A stretch of 64,000 nt of DNA from JAGLOK01 sp963677605 (GCA_963677605.2 CAXXDX010000006.1:682001-746000); one strand, 5' to 3'; shown: positions 55,107-64,000, numbered from the stretch's first letter. Notes: a model not told the origin generated them from the sequence alone. Translations and numbers: made by a program.

Positions 55107-56741
55107 TTAGTTTATAAAGGCTTCATATCCTTTTTGCTGTATCTCTATCCATTCTTCAACGCCCGCTTTTTCCAGCATCGAAAGATAATTATCCCACTCT
55201 TCGTCGATACCGCCTGATGTTATCCATTTGGCCACCATCTCATCCACATAAGGTATGATATCATTTTTCAGTGTATTGAGTCTTTCAGTATCTTCTACAG
55301 AGTAGTTGACATCCGGCAAGAATTGTTCCAGGAGATATGGGTTGTAGTATTCTTTAACAATCTCCAGTCTTTGTGCACCGCCCTGCTCCATTTTTGTAAG
55401 AGTTCCGAAATAATCTCCCAATATTGCAACGGGTCCTCTTGCTGTATTTATTTTAGTCCATTCGCCTGAAGTAAGGTCAGCCGGGACTTCGTCTAATGCT
55501 TTGTACCAAAGCCCATCTTCGGTCTGTTTCATCACGACGTCAAATGTTCCCCAGTTATTTTCAATCGATGTAAGCGGATCATAAAGACCATCTACCCATT
55601 TCATCATGTCTTCCGGATTTTCGCAGTCATTGCTCATCACGAACTTGTATTTGCCCATTTCAGAATAATTGCTTTCACGTCCCCAAAGCTGGTCTCCGTC
55701 GGGTCCTGTAAGCGGATACATAGGTGAATACTCTTGAGCTCTTTCAGCGCCAAGCACCTGGAAGTCACGCCATGCCGGGAAGCATCCTATGGTTGTAAAC
55801 TCAGTTTTTCCTTTCGCAGCAAGCTGTGCGCTGTCCTGTGAGAAAGATTCTTGGTCTATAAGGCCTTGTTCATAGAGGCTGTTAAACCATTTGACAGCGT
55901 TTTTAAATTCTTGTGTACCTGCTGTAAATACAACCTTATTGTCGACTACCGCTGTGTGGTCGATATTATCCGGCATGCCAAACGCGCCAAACATATAGTT
56001 TATACCCATAGCTCTGTCCCAGCCCTGATTTGCATATACAAATGAGAAAGGTATCTCATCAGAAGCGTCTCCGTTGCCATTTAGGTCTTCGCTTTTAAAC
56101 ATCTTGAGCATGTCTTCGAATTCCAGAGTCGTCTTTGGAGCCTCTATCCCAAGTGTATCAAGCCAAGTCTGATTGACATTCAATATTGTCCTTACATGAG
56201 TTATGCCCATCTCTTCTATCCAAGGACAGGAGTATATATGGCCGTCGGCTACAGTTACAAGGCTTTTATAGTTCGGTCTCTGATCATATACGTTTGTAAG
56301 ATTCGGCATTATTTCAGCATTGATATAGTCATCCAATGGTACAAATATCCCCATAGTGCCATAAGTTGCGACGTCATAAGCTGTTATGGGCAAGTCAATA
56401 AATGCATCCGGTAATGTCTCTCCGCTCGCGAGCATCAGATTCAAAGTCTCAGTCGCAGTAGCATCCGGAATTTCATCGAAGCTTACAGAATACTCTGGAT
56501 AATTCTCATTATACTTTACGTAAAAGCTTAGCTCGTCCCATTCGGGCTGTCCTGCTTCCTGTCTTACTGCAATGTTAAATTCTATTGGTGAAGTTTCGTT
56601 CACTTCCTCTTTTGTTTCAGTCTTATCTTCAGCCGCTTTTTGAGTTGCACTTGGTGCAGGTTCAGTGTTATCACACGATACCAGTAAAAATGTCATGGCT
56701 AAAACGATAAACAGAATCAATAATTTGTTCTTTTTCATCAT
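55107..56741 (-). CDS. Sugar ABC importer binding lipoprotein, locus 2
   Basis: A protein of 544 residues. The start at 56741 has AAGGAG 6 bases upstream (GTG 56744 and ATG 56738 are alternatives). Lipobox FLLVSC (Cys23) and an acidic linker, then a family 1 solute-binding protein: DELSFYVKYNENYPEYSVSFDEI, MFKSEDLNGNGDASDEIPF (calcium-type loop DLNGNGDASDE) and TLNVNQTWLDTLGI-like segments. It captures a carbohydrate outside the membrane for the permeases encoded upstream. Confidence 0.93.
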   Translation of the reverse strand: MMKKNKLLILFIVLAMTFLLVSCDNTEPAPSATQKAAEDKTETKEEVNETSPIEFNIAVRQEAGQPEWDELSFYVKYNENYPEYSVSFDEIPDATATETLNLMLASGETLPDAFIDLPITAYDVATYGTMGIFVPLDDYINAEIMPNLTNVYDQRPNYKSLVTVADGHIYSCPWIEEMGITHVRTILNVNQTWLDTLGIEAPKTTLEFEDMLKMFKSEDLNGNGDASDEIPFSFVYANQGWDRAMGINYMFGAFGMPDNIDHTAVVDNKVVFTAGTQEFKNAVKWFNSLYEQGLIDQESFSQDSAQLAAKGKTEFTTIGCFPAWRDFQVLGAERAQEYSPMYPLTGPDGDQLWGRESNYSEMGKYKFVMSNDCENPEDMMKWVDGLYDPLTSIENNWGTFDVVMKQTEDGLWYKALDEVPADLTSGEWTKINTARGPVAILGDYFGTLTKMEQGGAQRLEIVKEYYNPYLLEQFLPDVNYSVEDTERLNTLKNDIIPYVDEMVAKWITSGGIDEEWDNYLSMLEKAGVEEWIEIQQKGYEAFIN

Positions 56742-56784
56742 CACTTTCTCCTTATTTAGTTATTATATATTGTATGCATACAAT

Positions 56785-57705
56785 TTACCCTTTAACAGAT
56801 CCAATCATTACGCCTTTTTCGAAATACTTTTGAATGAAAGGATATAAAATTATCAGCGGCAGGCTCGATATGATTATCAGACCGTATTTCATTTGGTCTA
56901 ACACCCTTTGCAGCTCTACTACGGAATCTATCTCCTCTACACTGCTTGTCAGCATTGCAGTCTGGTTTTGAATCAAGATATTTCTCAATATAATTTGCAG
57001 AGGGTATAGCTGAGGTTTCCTTAAATACAACAAAGCATCAAAATAACTGTTCCATATCGCCACTCCGTAGTAAAGCATTATAACCATAATTATTGTTTTT
57101 GATATTGGCAGTGCGATTCTCACAAAAAATCCTATACTTGTACATCCGTCTATGCTCGCTGCTTCTTCCAGTTGGTCTGATATAGTAGACTGGTAGTATG
57201 TCCTTGTAACCATAAGGTTCCACACTGCAAGCGCATTGGGCAGTACCATCGCCCAAATAGTATTTGTCATGCCAAGACCTGAAACCAGCAAGTAAGTCGG
57301 TATCAATCCGCCCTGAAAAAACATGGTGAGCACAAATATAAATATCAGAACTCCTCTGCCCTTCATCCTCTTTTTCGAAAGAGCATATCCCGCCGGTATC
57401 GTTATAACAAGGCTTATAATTGTTCCTATTATCAAGTATTTAAAAGAGTTGTAATATCCCTTCCAAATGGCACCGTCGGCAAGTATTTTTTCATATCCCG
57501 AAAAAGATATCTGCCTTGGGATGATTATGGTTTTCCCCTGATATACTGCCGCAGGCTCGCTTATGGACGCGATTATCACAAAATAAATCGGATAAGCTAT
57601 TACTACCAATATTATTATGCCCAATATAGTACTTACGATATCAAAAGACATATCATTAAGCGCTACGTTCTTTTTTCTCTGTTTCATTTTTTTCGCCCCT
57701 ACCAT
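56785..57705 (-). CDS. Sugar ABC importer permease LplC-like, locus 2
   Basis: A protein of 306 residues with six membrane segments, EAA loop EAASIDGCTSIGFFVRIALPISKTI, and the end QKYFEKGVMIGSVKG typical of the family. Its ATG overlaps the stop of the preceding permease (ATGGTAG), so translation is coupled. ATG 57687 is a possible later start. Confidence 0.93.
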   Translation of the reverse strand: MVGAKKMKQRKKNVALNDMSFDIVSTILGIIILVVIAYPIYFVIIASISEPAAVYQGKTIIIPRQISFSGYEKILADGAIWKGYYNSFKYLIIGTIISLVITIPAGYALSKKRMKGRGVLIFIFVLTMFFQGGLIPTYLLVSGLGMTNTIWAMVLPNALAVWNLMVTRTYYQSTISDQLEEAASIDGCTSIGFFVRIALPISKTIIMVIMLYYGVAIWNSYFDALLYLRKPQLYPLQIILRNILIQNQTAMLTSSVEEIDSVVELQRVLDQMKYGLIIISSLPLIILYPFIQKYFEKGVMIGSVKG

Positions 57706-58613
57706 AAACTGTTCCCTGTTATTTTCTTAGATATCCTGTTTGTAGCTATCAAGAGAACCATGTTAATTATATTGTTAAAGAAACCTATTGCCGCTGCGTA
57801 GTCATACTTTGCCTGCTGAAGCCCTATTTTATATACATAAGTAGCGATAATTTCAGACACCGATATATTAAGCGAATTCTGCATTAGGTACGATTTTTCA
57901 AACCCAATGCTCATTATCCGGCCTACTGAGAGGATAAGCATTATCATAATAGTAGGAAGTATACTTGGGATATCTATATTAACTATTCTTCTAAGCTTAC
58001 CGGCCCCGTCTATAGCCGCAGCTTCATATAGTCTTGGATCTATAGCAGACAGCGCAGCAAGATAGATGATAGCAGACCAGCCGGAGTTTTTCCAAATACC
58101 GGAGCCTATATACAGAGTCCTGAAATATTTCGGAGCCGTCAGGAAATTGACGCTTTCTCCCCCCAGCAGATTTATTATCTGATTTATAACTCCGCTTCCC
58201 GGATTAAAAATCACGACCATCATGCCGACTAAGACTACAGTTGATATAAAATGAGGCATGTAGACAAGGTTTTGTAAAACAAGCTTAAATCTTTTTGATT
58301 TTAATTGGTTTAGCAGCAAAGCAATAACTACAGGAAAAGGAAACGCCCATAATAGCTCATATACGCTAAGCAGTACCGTATTTACAAGTATTCTTTTGAA
58401 ATTAAATGATCCAAAAAATTCAGCAAAATGCTCAAACCCAACCCACGGACTCTTTGCTATTCCCAGCACCGGACTAAAATCCCTAAACGCTATTTGCACC
58501 CCATACATAGGTATATACTTGAAAATCACTATATATACTATTGCCGGCAGCACCAAAATATATAAGCCCCAATCAAGCTTTTTATAAGTCTTTCTTCTAA
58601 TCACAACTTTCAT
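57699..58613 (-). CDS. Sugar ABC importer permease LplB-like, locus 2
   Basis: A protein of 304 residues with six membrane segments: YILVLPAIVYIVIFKYIPMYGVQIAF and EAA loop EAAAIDGAGKLRRIVNIDIPSILPTI; ends ISKKITGNSLW. AAGGAG lies 4 bases before the ATG at 58613. First gene of locus 2, read divergently from the AraC regulator. Confidence 0.93.
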   Translation of the reverse strand: MKVVIRRKTYKKLDWGLYILVLPAIVYIVIFKYIPMYGVQIAFRDFSPVLGIAKSPWVGFEHFAEFFGSFNFKRILVNTVLLSVYELLWAFPFPVVIALLLNQLKSKRFKLVLQNLVYMPHFISTVVLVGMMVVIFNPGSGVINQIINLLGGESVNFLTAPKYFRTLYIGSGIWKNSGWSAIIYLAALSAIDPRLYEAAAIDGAGKLRRIVNIDIPSILPTIMIMLILSVGRIMSIGFEKSYLMQNSLNISVSEIIATYVYKIGLQQAKYDYAAAIGFFNNIINMVLLIATNRISKKITGNSLW

Positions 58614-58784
58614 CAATCTCCTTCATGCGGCATCTACCTTTCCGCGATTCCATAGTATATTCATTCCTTTTATTATGCAATAAGGCGTTTTTTTATGATA
58701 TGTTACAATTTATTAACGCTTAAATATATGCTAAATATACTATAAGTCATTTTTTTATACATGTGTCATTTATTTTAAAAGCTA

Positions 58785-58811
58785 TTGAATTTTCAACATT
58801 TATTATATAAT
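58785..58811 (+). promoter_or_regulatory. Candidate leaderless promoter of the AraC gene
   Basis: -35 TTGAAT (58785-58790), 15-bp spacer, -10 TATAAT (58806-58811). The ATG at 58818 is only 7 bases past the -10, so the transcript may start at the ATG itself. No ribosome site precedes the ATG, which agrees with that. Confidence 0.4.
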
Positions 58812-58817
58812 GGGTTC

Positions 58818-61061
58818 ATGTATAAGTTTTTCAATAAGATTTCTAGTACCAAGCGCGGTAAGTTTTTTTACAAGCTTTTTATAGGTTACCTTATTGCAAT
58901 GGCAGTGCCTATATTATTCTTTTTCATATTAAATACAGAATATTTTATAAGAACATATGAATCCGAAATAGAAAATAACATATCATCAAGCCTGGAAAAA
59001 AACAGAGAGAACTTTGATACTTACCTTAAAAATATTAATTCAATTCCTCAGGAAATATCTTATGATTACAGATACAATACTTACTATTTAGAAAATATCA
59101 TGAATAGGCGCCTCGTCATGGAAGAGCTCCAGCAGTACAGAGTATCTAACTTTCTTATAAAAAACATACTTGTATACTTTCCCAGGACAGGAATGTTTAT
59201 ATCACCAAACTCAACATACTCCATAGATACTTTTTTTGATATATATTCATATGAAAATTTGTCAAGAGAGACCTTCAGCAAAAAGATAAATGAAACACAA
59301 GATTCATCATACATACCTATACAAAGCGTCACAGAGCTAGGTGGGATATACCCACTTTTAACGCTAATATACAAAATTGATTCCGAAACATATTGTATAT
59401 TTTTAATAGATTCGAATAAACTGACAGAGCTGCTTTCTACTACACGAACTCTTTATCCTATCAATACTTCGGTGGTTAATGAGGAAGGAATTATCATTTT
59501 TTCAACTTCATCCGAATCTTTTATATCCAACGAGCTTTCGCCAATAGACGACTACACTAATAGCGATACTGTCAATATTGACCAAACGGATTATATTTTA
59601 TTTAAAGAAAAATCATCCTCTACAAAGTGGTTTTTGATTTCTCTGGTGCCGGAAAAATTAGCATACCTACCTGTTTACCGGATGAAACTAATTAATACCA
59701 TATCTATTATATTGGTGCTCTTTTTAGGAGCTGCGCTTACGATATTCCTCTCTATCCGCAATTACAACCCAGTCATCAAACTGAGACAAAATGCGTATAA
59801 ATTTGAGGGCAGCGGCTCATTTGCTAATGACGAATTTGCCAATGTCACAGAAGCTATATCGAAATTGGGCAATCAGGTACAAAAACTTACTGATATAAAT
59901 TTATCAAGAAAAAGTGCCTATAAAGATTATCTTTTGCAGCAGCTTATAAAAGGAAATATTCGTGATATATCCGATTTTGATGAAGTAATGGAAGAATTCG
60001 AATTAAACCTAAAAGAGAACTTATACTATATATCAATAATGCAGCTTGAAAATGTAACCAACATGTCAGAAGATCTTAAAATCAAGCAAGTAATACAATT
60101 GGCAAAATCTATTTTTTCACGGCACATAAACTCATATTGTGTGACAGACTTTGATAACAGAACTGTTATTTTCCTACTCTATGAGGATGTATCGCTCAAA
60201 ACAGATTTGCAAAATTGCTTAATCCAAGTACAAAGTTCTATAAGGCTGAAAAAAAATGTTCAGTGCACTATATCAATAAGCAATGGATATAATAATATAA
60301 GCCTTACCGGTAAGGCTTATATGGAAGCGTTATCTGCTTTGGATTATAAATTAGTGAAAGGATATGGCAGCATAATCTTTTTTGATGAAACTATTGCCAA
60401 CAATTCCAACAACTCAATGTATCCTTCCGAATTAATTTCAGAAATACAAAAAAGCATTAATATAGGAAAAATAAATCAAATAAACGACGCTTTATCCGAG
60501 TTGACTTCCTACATAATAGATAATAATCTATCTCTTGCACTGACAAGGTGTGTATGCTATGAAATAGTGCTTATATTTCTCGGTCTAGAACGGCGAATGG
60601 GAATACGCTTGGACTCTCCATCTACACAGAAAATTGCCAATTTTTCCACGGTAAACGAACTTTTGGATCTGGTTAGGAATTTCACATCAGATATCTATTC
60701 TCAATTTGCCATTAAAAATATAGAATCACAGAAAGAATTAGCTTTAAAAGCCAATGAAATAATTAACTCAAATTTCAAAGATATAAATTTTTCCGTTTCC
60801 ACCATTGCTGATAAGATGAATATGAACTCATCTACTCTCAGCCAAATATACAAAAAGACTACCGGCTTAAGGCTTGTAGATAAGCTTAAATTCACCAGAA
60901 TAGAGTGTGCCAAAAAGCTTCTCCTTGATACGGAAATGCAGATCAACGATATTGTAAGAGAAATCGGATATATTGACTCATCTAGTTTTATTAAAACTTT
61001 CAAGAAGCAAACAGGAATCACTCCGGGTATATGGCGCAGTAAGTTTTCGCATTTCACATAA
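58818..61061 (+). CDS. Membrane-bound AraC-family regulator of locus 2
   Basis: A protein of 747 residues. The ATG at 58818 is chosen; the TTG at 58785 falls inside the promoter. Two membrane segments (~18-38 and ~295-315) bracket an extracellular sensor domain, then a linker and a C-terminal AraC-type domain: INFSVSTIADKMNMNSSTLSQIYKK and INDIVREIGYIDSSSFIKTFKKQTGITPG. It probably senses the sugar or its binding protein at the membrane and activates the divergent importer and catabolic operon. It is paralogous in plan to the locus 1 regulator but longer. Confidence 0.9.
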   Translation: MYKFFNKISSTKRGKFFYKLFIGYLIAMAVPILFFFILNTEYFIRTYESEIENNISSSLEKNRENFDTYLKNINSIPQEISYDYRYNTYYLENIMNRRLVMEELQQYRVSNFLIKNILVYFPRTGMFISPNSTYSIDTFFDIYSYENLSRETFSKKINETQDSSYIPIQSVTELGGIYPLLTLIYKIDSETYCIFLIDSNKLTELLSTTRTLYPINTSVVNEEGIIIFSTSSESFISNELSPIDDYTNSDTVNIDQTDYILFKEKSSSTKWFLISLVPEKLAYLPVYRMKLINTISIILVLFLGAALTIFLSIRNYNPVIKLRQNAYKFEGSGSFANDEFANVTEAISKLGNQVQKLTDINLSRKSAYKDYLLQQLIKGNIRDISDFDEVMEEFELNLKENLYYISIMQLENVTNMSEDLKIKQVIQLAKSIFSRHINSYCVTDFDNRTVIFLLYEDVSLKTDLQNCLIQVQSSIRLKKNVQCTISISNGYNNISLTGKAYMEALSALDYKLVKGYGSIIFFDETIANNSNNSMYPSELISEIQKSINIGKINQINDALSELTSYIIDNNLSLALTRCVCYEIVLIFLGLERRMGIRLDSPSTQKIANFSTVNELLDLVRNFTSDIYSQFAIKNIESQKELALKANEIINSNFKDINFSVSTIADKMNMNSSTLSQIYKKTTGLRLVDKLKFTRIECAKKLLLDTEMQINDIVREIGYIDSSSFIKTFKKQTGITPGIWRSKFSHFT

Positions 61062-61124
61062 AGTTATTTTACTTCTTATGATATGAAGATTTCTATCTTC
61101 TTTCTATTTACAAATTCGGATAAA

Positions 61125-61215
61125 AGCACTACCGCTCCGCCAACTTACTATACAGAATAATTACCTTTCCTTTTGAAAGAGGTTAAAGCACGTCTCTGAT
61201 ATGACGTGCTTTAAA
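61125..61215. repeat. Intergenic terminator element, copy C
   Basis: GCACTACCGCTCCGCCAA, then TACAGAATAA, TTCC, GGTTAAAG and a CACGTC hairpin. It shares the conserved block with copies A and B; the middle part is the most changed of the three. Confidence 0.75.
61185..61212. terminator. Bidirectional terminator of copy C
   Basis: AAAGCACGTC pairs perfectly with GACGTGCTTT (10 bp, 8-nt loop) between the AraC gene and the aldo/keto reductase gene. Confidence 0.75.
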
Positions 61216-61275
61216 TTTATCTATTTATGTTATATTAATAATACTTCAATTAATTTCTGCAAAACACATTGGATT

Positions 61276-62400
61276 TTACCCCAGCGCCTTATGCGTTTCT
61301 TTCAACTGTTTTATTATAGGGAGCTTCTGTGGACACTTTTTCTCGCATTTACCGCATTCTATACATGCGTCAGCCGTTTTACCCTTTAACCAGCCAACTT
61401 TGCCTATTTGCGAATATTGGCTCTTCGCAAAATCTGTAAGTTTGTATACTTTATGATAGTTCATAAGTTTAAAACACTCAGGAATGTTCACACCCGTTGG
61501 ACATGGCATGCAGTAGTTGCATCCTGTACAATACAAATCCGCAAGCTTCTTATTTTCTTCCATTGATGCATTGATTACAGATATTTCGTCAGTTGAAAGC
61601 TTTGATTCGTTTGAAGCAACTTTAACATTTTCTTCCACCATATCTATGTTCCCCATGCCTGAAAGCGCACAGGTAACGTTTTCATTGGCCAGGACGAATC
61701 TCAAGGCAGCCTCTGCCGTGCTTGAGGCTTTGTCTTTCATAATGCTTGCTATAACATCTGAAGGCGCTCCAAGCCTTCCTCCGCCTACAGGACCCATTAT
61801 TACTGTTCCGAGTCCTTTTTCTCTTGCATACCCTATAGCTTTTTCATTTGACCTGTCCAAGAGATTGTACTGGCACAAAACAGTTTCAAAATGGCCTGTG
61901 TCTATTAACTTGAACAAATTTTCTGCTTTATCATGGAAAGAAAAAGATATATGTTTAATAAGTCCTTCTTCTTTAGCCTTATAAGCTGCACTCAGAGGCC
62001 CATTAGGCACATCTATTTTTTCTAAAAACTGTTCCCAGCTTATTCCCCAAAAGTGATAAAAATCAATATAATCAGTATCCAGCTTTTTAAGAGAAGATTC
62101 AAGCCGCTTCCTGTAATCTTCACCGCTGTCATTTTCTATAGGATTTTTTGTGGAAAGATAAATATTGTTTCTTCTTTCTTTTATGGCCTTTCCAACTATT
62201 ATTTCACTTTCCTTATCGCAATAATACGGGGCTGTGTCTACATAGTTAACACCTAAATCTATTGCGCGCTGTATTATCCTGATTCCTTCTTGATGATCAA
62301 ATACTTCATTTTTATTAACTGTTTTTTTAGGCAGACGCATAGCACCGAACCCTAAAGCTGAAATATCAATACCTGTATTGCCAAATTTTCTATATTGCAT
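61276..62400 (-). CDS. Aldo/keto reductase with C-terminal 2[4Fe-4S] domain
   Basis: A protein of 374 residues. The N-terminal barrel has GFGAMRLP, the catalytic set Asp/Tyr (DTAPYY), Lys (LSTKNP) and His (FYHFWGIS). The C-terminus carries a ferredoxin-type domain with CTGCNYCMPC (from ~291) and CIECGKCEKKC (from ~346), enough for two clusters. This fusion is common in anaerobic clostridia and presumably couples NAD(P)H and ferredoxin-type electrons to reduce aldehydes or ketones, perhaps the sugar aldehydes of this region. AGGAG precedes the ATG. Confidence 0.9.
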   Translation of the reverse strand: MQYRKFGNTGIDISALGFGAMRLPKKTVNKNEVFDHQEGIRIIQRAIDLGVNYVDTAPYYCDKESEIIVGKAIKERRNNIYLSTKNPIENDSGEDYRKRLESSLKKLDTDYIDFYHFWGISWEQFLEKIDVPNGPLSAAYKAKEEGLIKHISFSFHDKAENLFKLIDTGHFETVLCQYNLLDRSNEKAIGYAREKGLGTVIMGPVGGGRLGAPSDVIASIMKDKASSTAEAALRFVLANENVTCALSGMGNIDMVEENVKVASNESKLSTDEISVINASMEENKKLADLYCTGCNYCMPCPTGVNIPECFKLMNYHKVYKLTDFAKSQYSQIGKVGWLKGKTADACIECGKCEKKCPQKLPIIKQLKETHKALG

Positions 62401-62421
62401 ACTGACTCCTAGATAAATATT

Positions 62422-62440
62422 GTTATAAAAACATTATAAC
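62422..62440. promoter_or_regulatory. Inverted repeat overlapping an AKR promoter
   Basis: GTTATAA-AAACA-TTATAAC, a perfect 7-bp inverted repeat 22 bp upstream of the reductase start. The TTATAAC half overlaps a possible -10 box, so it could be an operator. Confidence 0.4.
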
Positions 62441-62498
62441 TTCAAATACAATTTATTATATAAAATAATACCATTTATATTATAAATAGAAAACAATG

Positions 62499-63335
62499 TT
62501 ACGATAGACTAACTGATACTTTCTCTGCAATTTCTTTAACATACATTATTGCTTTGTCACATTCAGATGCTTCACTAATATGCTCAAGCATAAAAGGAGT
62601 ATCATTGTCTAATTCATTTGCACACATCAAAAATGTTTCATAATCAAGCTCACCTAATCCTGGTCTGCATTCACTTAGATGTACAGTAAGATTACCGCTT
62701 AAAATAATGTCTTTTGCATGAATGCTTTTAATATATTTGCCGAGCCTATTAAAGCAGTCTTTTAAAAAGTCTGCGTTAGAATAATACAGCCTGGGATGTG
62801 TGATTATATTCACAGGATCCAGATGTACTCCGAAGTGCTCTCTGTCTATCAGTTCAATTAACTCTAGATATGATTCTATACTGTCAGGATACATCCATGG
62901 CATTGGCTCAATTGCGTAGAATGTGTTTTTAGGCTTTGATTCGTCTATAATTTTCTGTGAAATTTCAACTATCTCGTTTAATGCTTTTTGCGTATAGTTC
63001 TCTTTGCATGGGCCATCCCACTGGCTGCTGTATGATCCTGCGATGTTCACACAACATTTTGCTTCAACATAGTCTGCAAGTTCTATTTGCTTTATGCTTT
63101 TTTCAAGTGCTTTTTTTCTTTGGTCACTGTCGCTAGATAAAAGATTATCCCATACTCCAATCTCGGCAATAATTAAATCTCTGTCATTTGCAGCCTTTTT
63201 GTAAGCGTCAATAGTTTTTATGTCCGCAGTATAATCAACAGGGAAATAAACAGCAGAATATCCTTTTCCTACAGCAATATCTGCCCAGTTATCAGACGAA
63301 GTCCATTTTTCTAATATTTGTCCACCAAACTTCAT
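62499..63335 (-). CDS. Sugar-phosphate isomerase/epimerase-type TIM barrel
   Basis: A protein of 278 residues of the xylose-isomerase-like (AP endonuclease 2) fold: AIEPMPWMYP, GVHLDPVNI, IHAKDIIL and LGELDYETFL supply the usual Glu/Asp/His metal ligands, and FMLEHI the last. GGAGG precedes the ATG. It lies 12 bp after a Gfo/Idh-type oxidoreductase gene, a pair typical of inositol- and glycoside-oxidising systems (for example via 3-keto sugars). Its substrate is unknown. Confidence 0.85.
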   Translation of the reverse strand: MKFGGQILEKWTSSDNWADIAVGKGYSAVYFPVDYTADIKTIDAYKKAANDRDLIIAEIGVWDNLLSSDSDQRKKALEKSIKQIELADYVEAKCCVNIAGSYSSQWDGPCKENYTQKALNEIVEISQKIIDESKPKNTFYAIEPMPWMYPDSIESYLELIELIDREHFGVHLDPVNIITHPRLYYSNADFLKDCFNRLGKYIKSIHAKDIILSGNLTVHLSECRPGLGELDYETFLMCANELDNDTPFMLEHISEASECDKAIMYVKEIAEKVSVSLS

Positions 63336-63347
63336 GTTTTCCTCCGT

Positions 63348-64000
63348 TTATGTTTCTTCATAATTTGTAACATCTACCCAGCACTCAGCAGCGGATGACT
63401 CTTTAAATGCTTCAAGTGCAGCGATTGCATGATAGCCATCTTCAGCAGTTACTATTGGTTTTTCTCTTTTTATAACAGCCTCTACAAAAGCATCTATAAT
63501 ACCTGACTTTTTTTGGCTGTCATTTGTGCTTATTCCACCCGTGTTATAGTCTTTACGGGTACCATCTTTCAAGTGAACCACAACATCCTTATCATATTTA
63601 AAAACAGATATAGTCCCTTTGGTGCCATATATTACTGTACTGTTATCTTCCTGCCCATAATTAGTCCAGCTGGCATGTAGTGACGCTTCAATGTTTCCGC
63701 TTAATTTCATCATACAAAAAGCGTTGTCTTCCACATCTATGTGGCTTCCGTCTTCATACTTTTTATCAAGAGTGCCTGCCATTATTATAACACTTTTTAT
63801 CTTCTTACCTGTCAGAAAGTACACAAGATCTGCTTTATGCACACCCAAATCACCCATAACTCCGAAGCTAGCTTTTTTCCTGTCAAAAAACCATGTTTCG
63901 TTTCCTTTGTCCACACTCCATGTTTCCGGGCCTGCATGAGTAAAGCTTGTTTGTATTGAAATCACTTTCCCTATAACGTCATTATCTATAAGCTCTTTGG
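63348..64000 (-). CDS. Gfo/Idh/MocA-family oxidoreductase, 3' part only
   Basis: The frame is open to the right edge, so the N-terminal NAD-binding domain lies outside. What is seen is the C-terminal alpha/beta domain: PETWSVDKGN...FFDRKKASFGVMGDLGVHKADLVYFLTG, then VEDNAFCMMKLSGNIEASLHASW and TVIYGTKGTISVF. GDLGVHKADL is the typical GxLxDxGxHxxD substrate-site motif. It probably oxidises a sugar or cyclitol with NAD(P) and hands it to the epimerase encoded next. An internal ATG near 63965 is not the true start. Confidence 0.87.
   Translation of the reverse strand, partial: KELIDNDVIGKVISIQTSFTHAGPETWSVDKGNETWFFDRKKASFGVMGDLGVHKADLVYFLTGKKIKSVIIMAGTLDKKYEDGSHIDVEDNAFCMMKLSGNIEASLHASWTNYGQEDNSTVIYGTKGTISVFKYDKDVVVHLKDGTRKDYNTGGISTNDSQKKSGIIDAFVEAVIKREKPIVTAEDGYHAIAALEAFKESSAAECWVDVTNYEET

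Overview
The window reads as a low-GC, anaerobic Firmicute of the Clostridia, probably Lachnospiraceae-like. The evidence is AT-rich coding sequence, strong AGGAG ribosome sites, lplABC-type sugar ABC importers, AraC regulators with two membrane segments, many intracellular glycosidases and clostridial serine recombinases. I saw no rRNA, tRNA or CRISPR array. Homology statements come from reading the proteins, not from searches.

Layout. 1-5.7 kb holds the end of a beta-helix surface protein, a long gene-poor stretch with strong RNA-like secondary structure, a frameshifted small gene, a membrane-anchored unknown and a secreted subtilisin-like protease with an unusual Glu in the Asp position; the protease has a structured leader with a predicted pseudoknot. 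5.8-8.4 kb is a complete IS21-family element (istA, istB) with imperfect terminal repeats and a perfect 5-bp target duplication. 8.6-13.4 kb holds two overlapping large serine recombinases and a divergent zinc-ribbon protein, probably part of an integrated element. 13.6-14.6 kb is a lipoprotein.

14.9-31.2 kb is a plant-glycoside-like module on the minus strand: RND efflux pump and adaptor with a divergent TetR regulator, then an eight-gene operon (acyltransferase, TetR, pectinacetylesterase-like protein, GH78 rhamnosidase, GPH transporter, 3-hydroxyacyl-CoA dehydrogenase, alpha/beta hydrolase, GH3 beta-glucosidase) behind a clear promoter inside an inverted repeat. The glycosidases lack signal peptides, so I infer import of intact glycosides, cytoplasmic deglycosylation and removal of the aglycone by modification or efflux.

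31.5-34.8 kb is an amino-sugar operon (SIS isomerase/deaminase, a broken ROK kinase, PIG-L deacetylase). 35.2-47.3 kb is sugar-import locus 1 (hydrolase, two permeases, binding lipoprotein, TIM-barrel hydrolase, AraC regulator, esterase, HpaI-type aldolase, secreted beta-helix protein), with a divergent GH29 fucosidase. 48.9-61.1 kb is sugar-import locus 2: two permeases, binding lipoprotein, GH32-like protein, then homologues of class II FBP aldolase, phosphofructokinase, triose-phosphate isomerase and the nickel racemase LarA, with a divergent membrane AraC regulator. The isomerase and kinase homologues have altered key motifs, which suggests a dedicated pathway for an unusual sugar or sugar acid. 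This is the best candidate for an undescribed system. 61.3-64 kb holds an aldo/keto reductase, a sugar-phosphate isomerase-like protein and a partial Gfo/Idh oxidoreductase.

A repeated intergenic element (conserved block plus CACGTCA-type terminator hairpin) sits at three convergent gene junctions, with a diverged fourth copy, and a fifth site carries only the hairpin.
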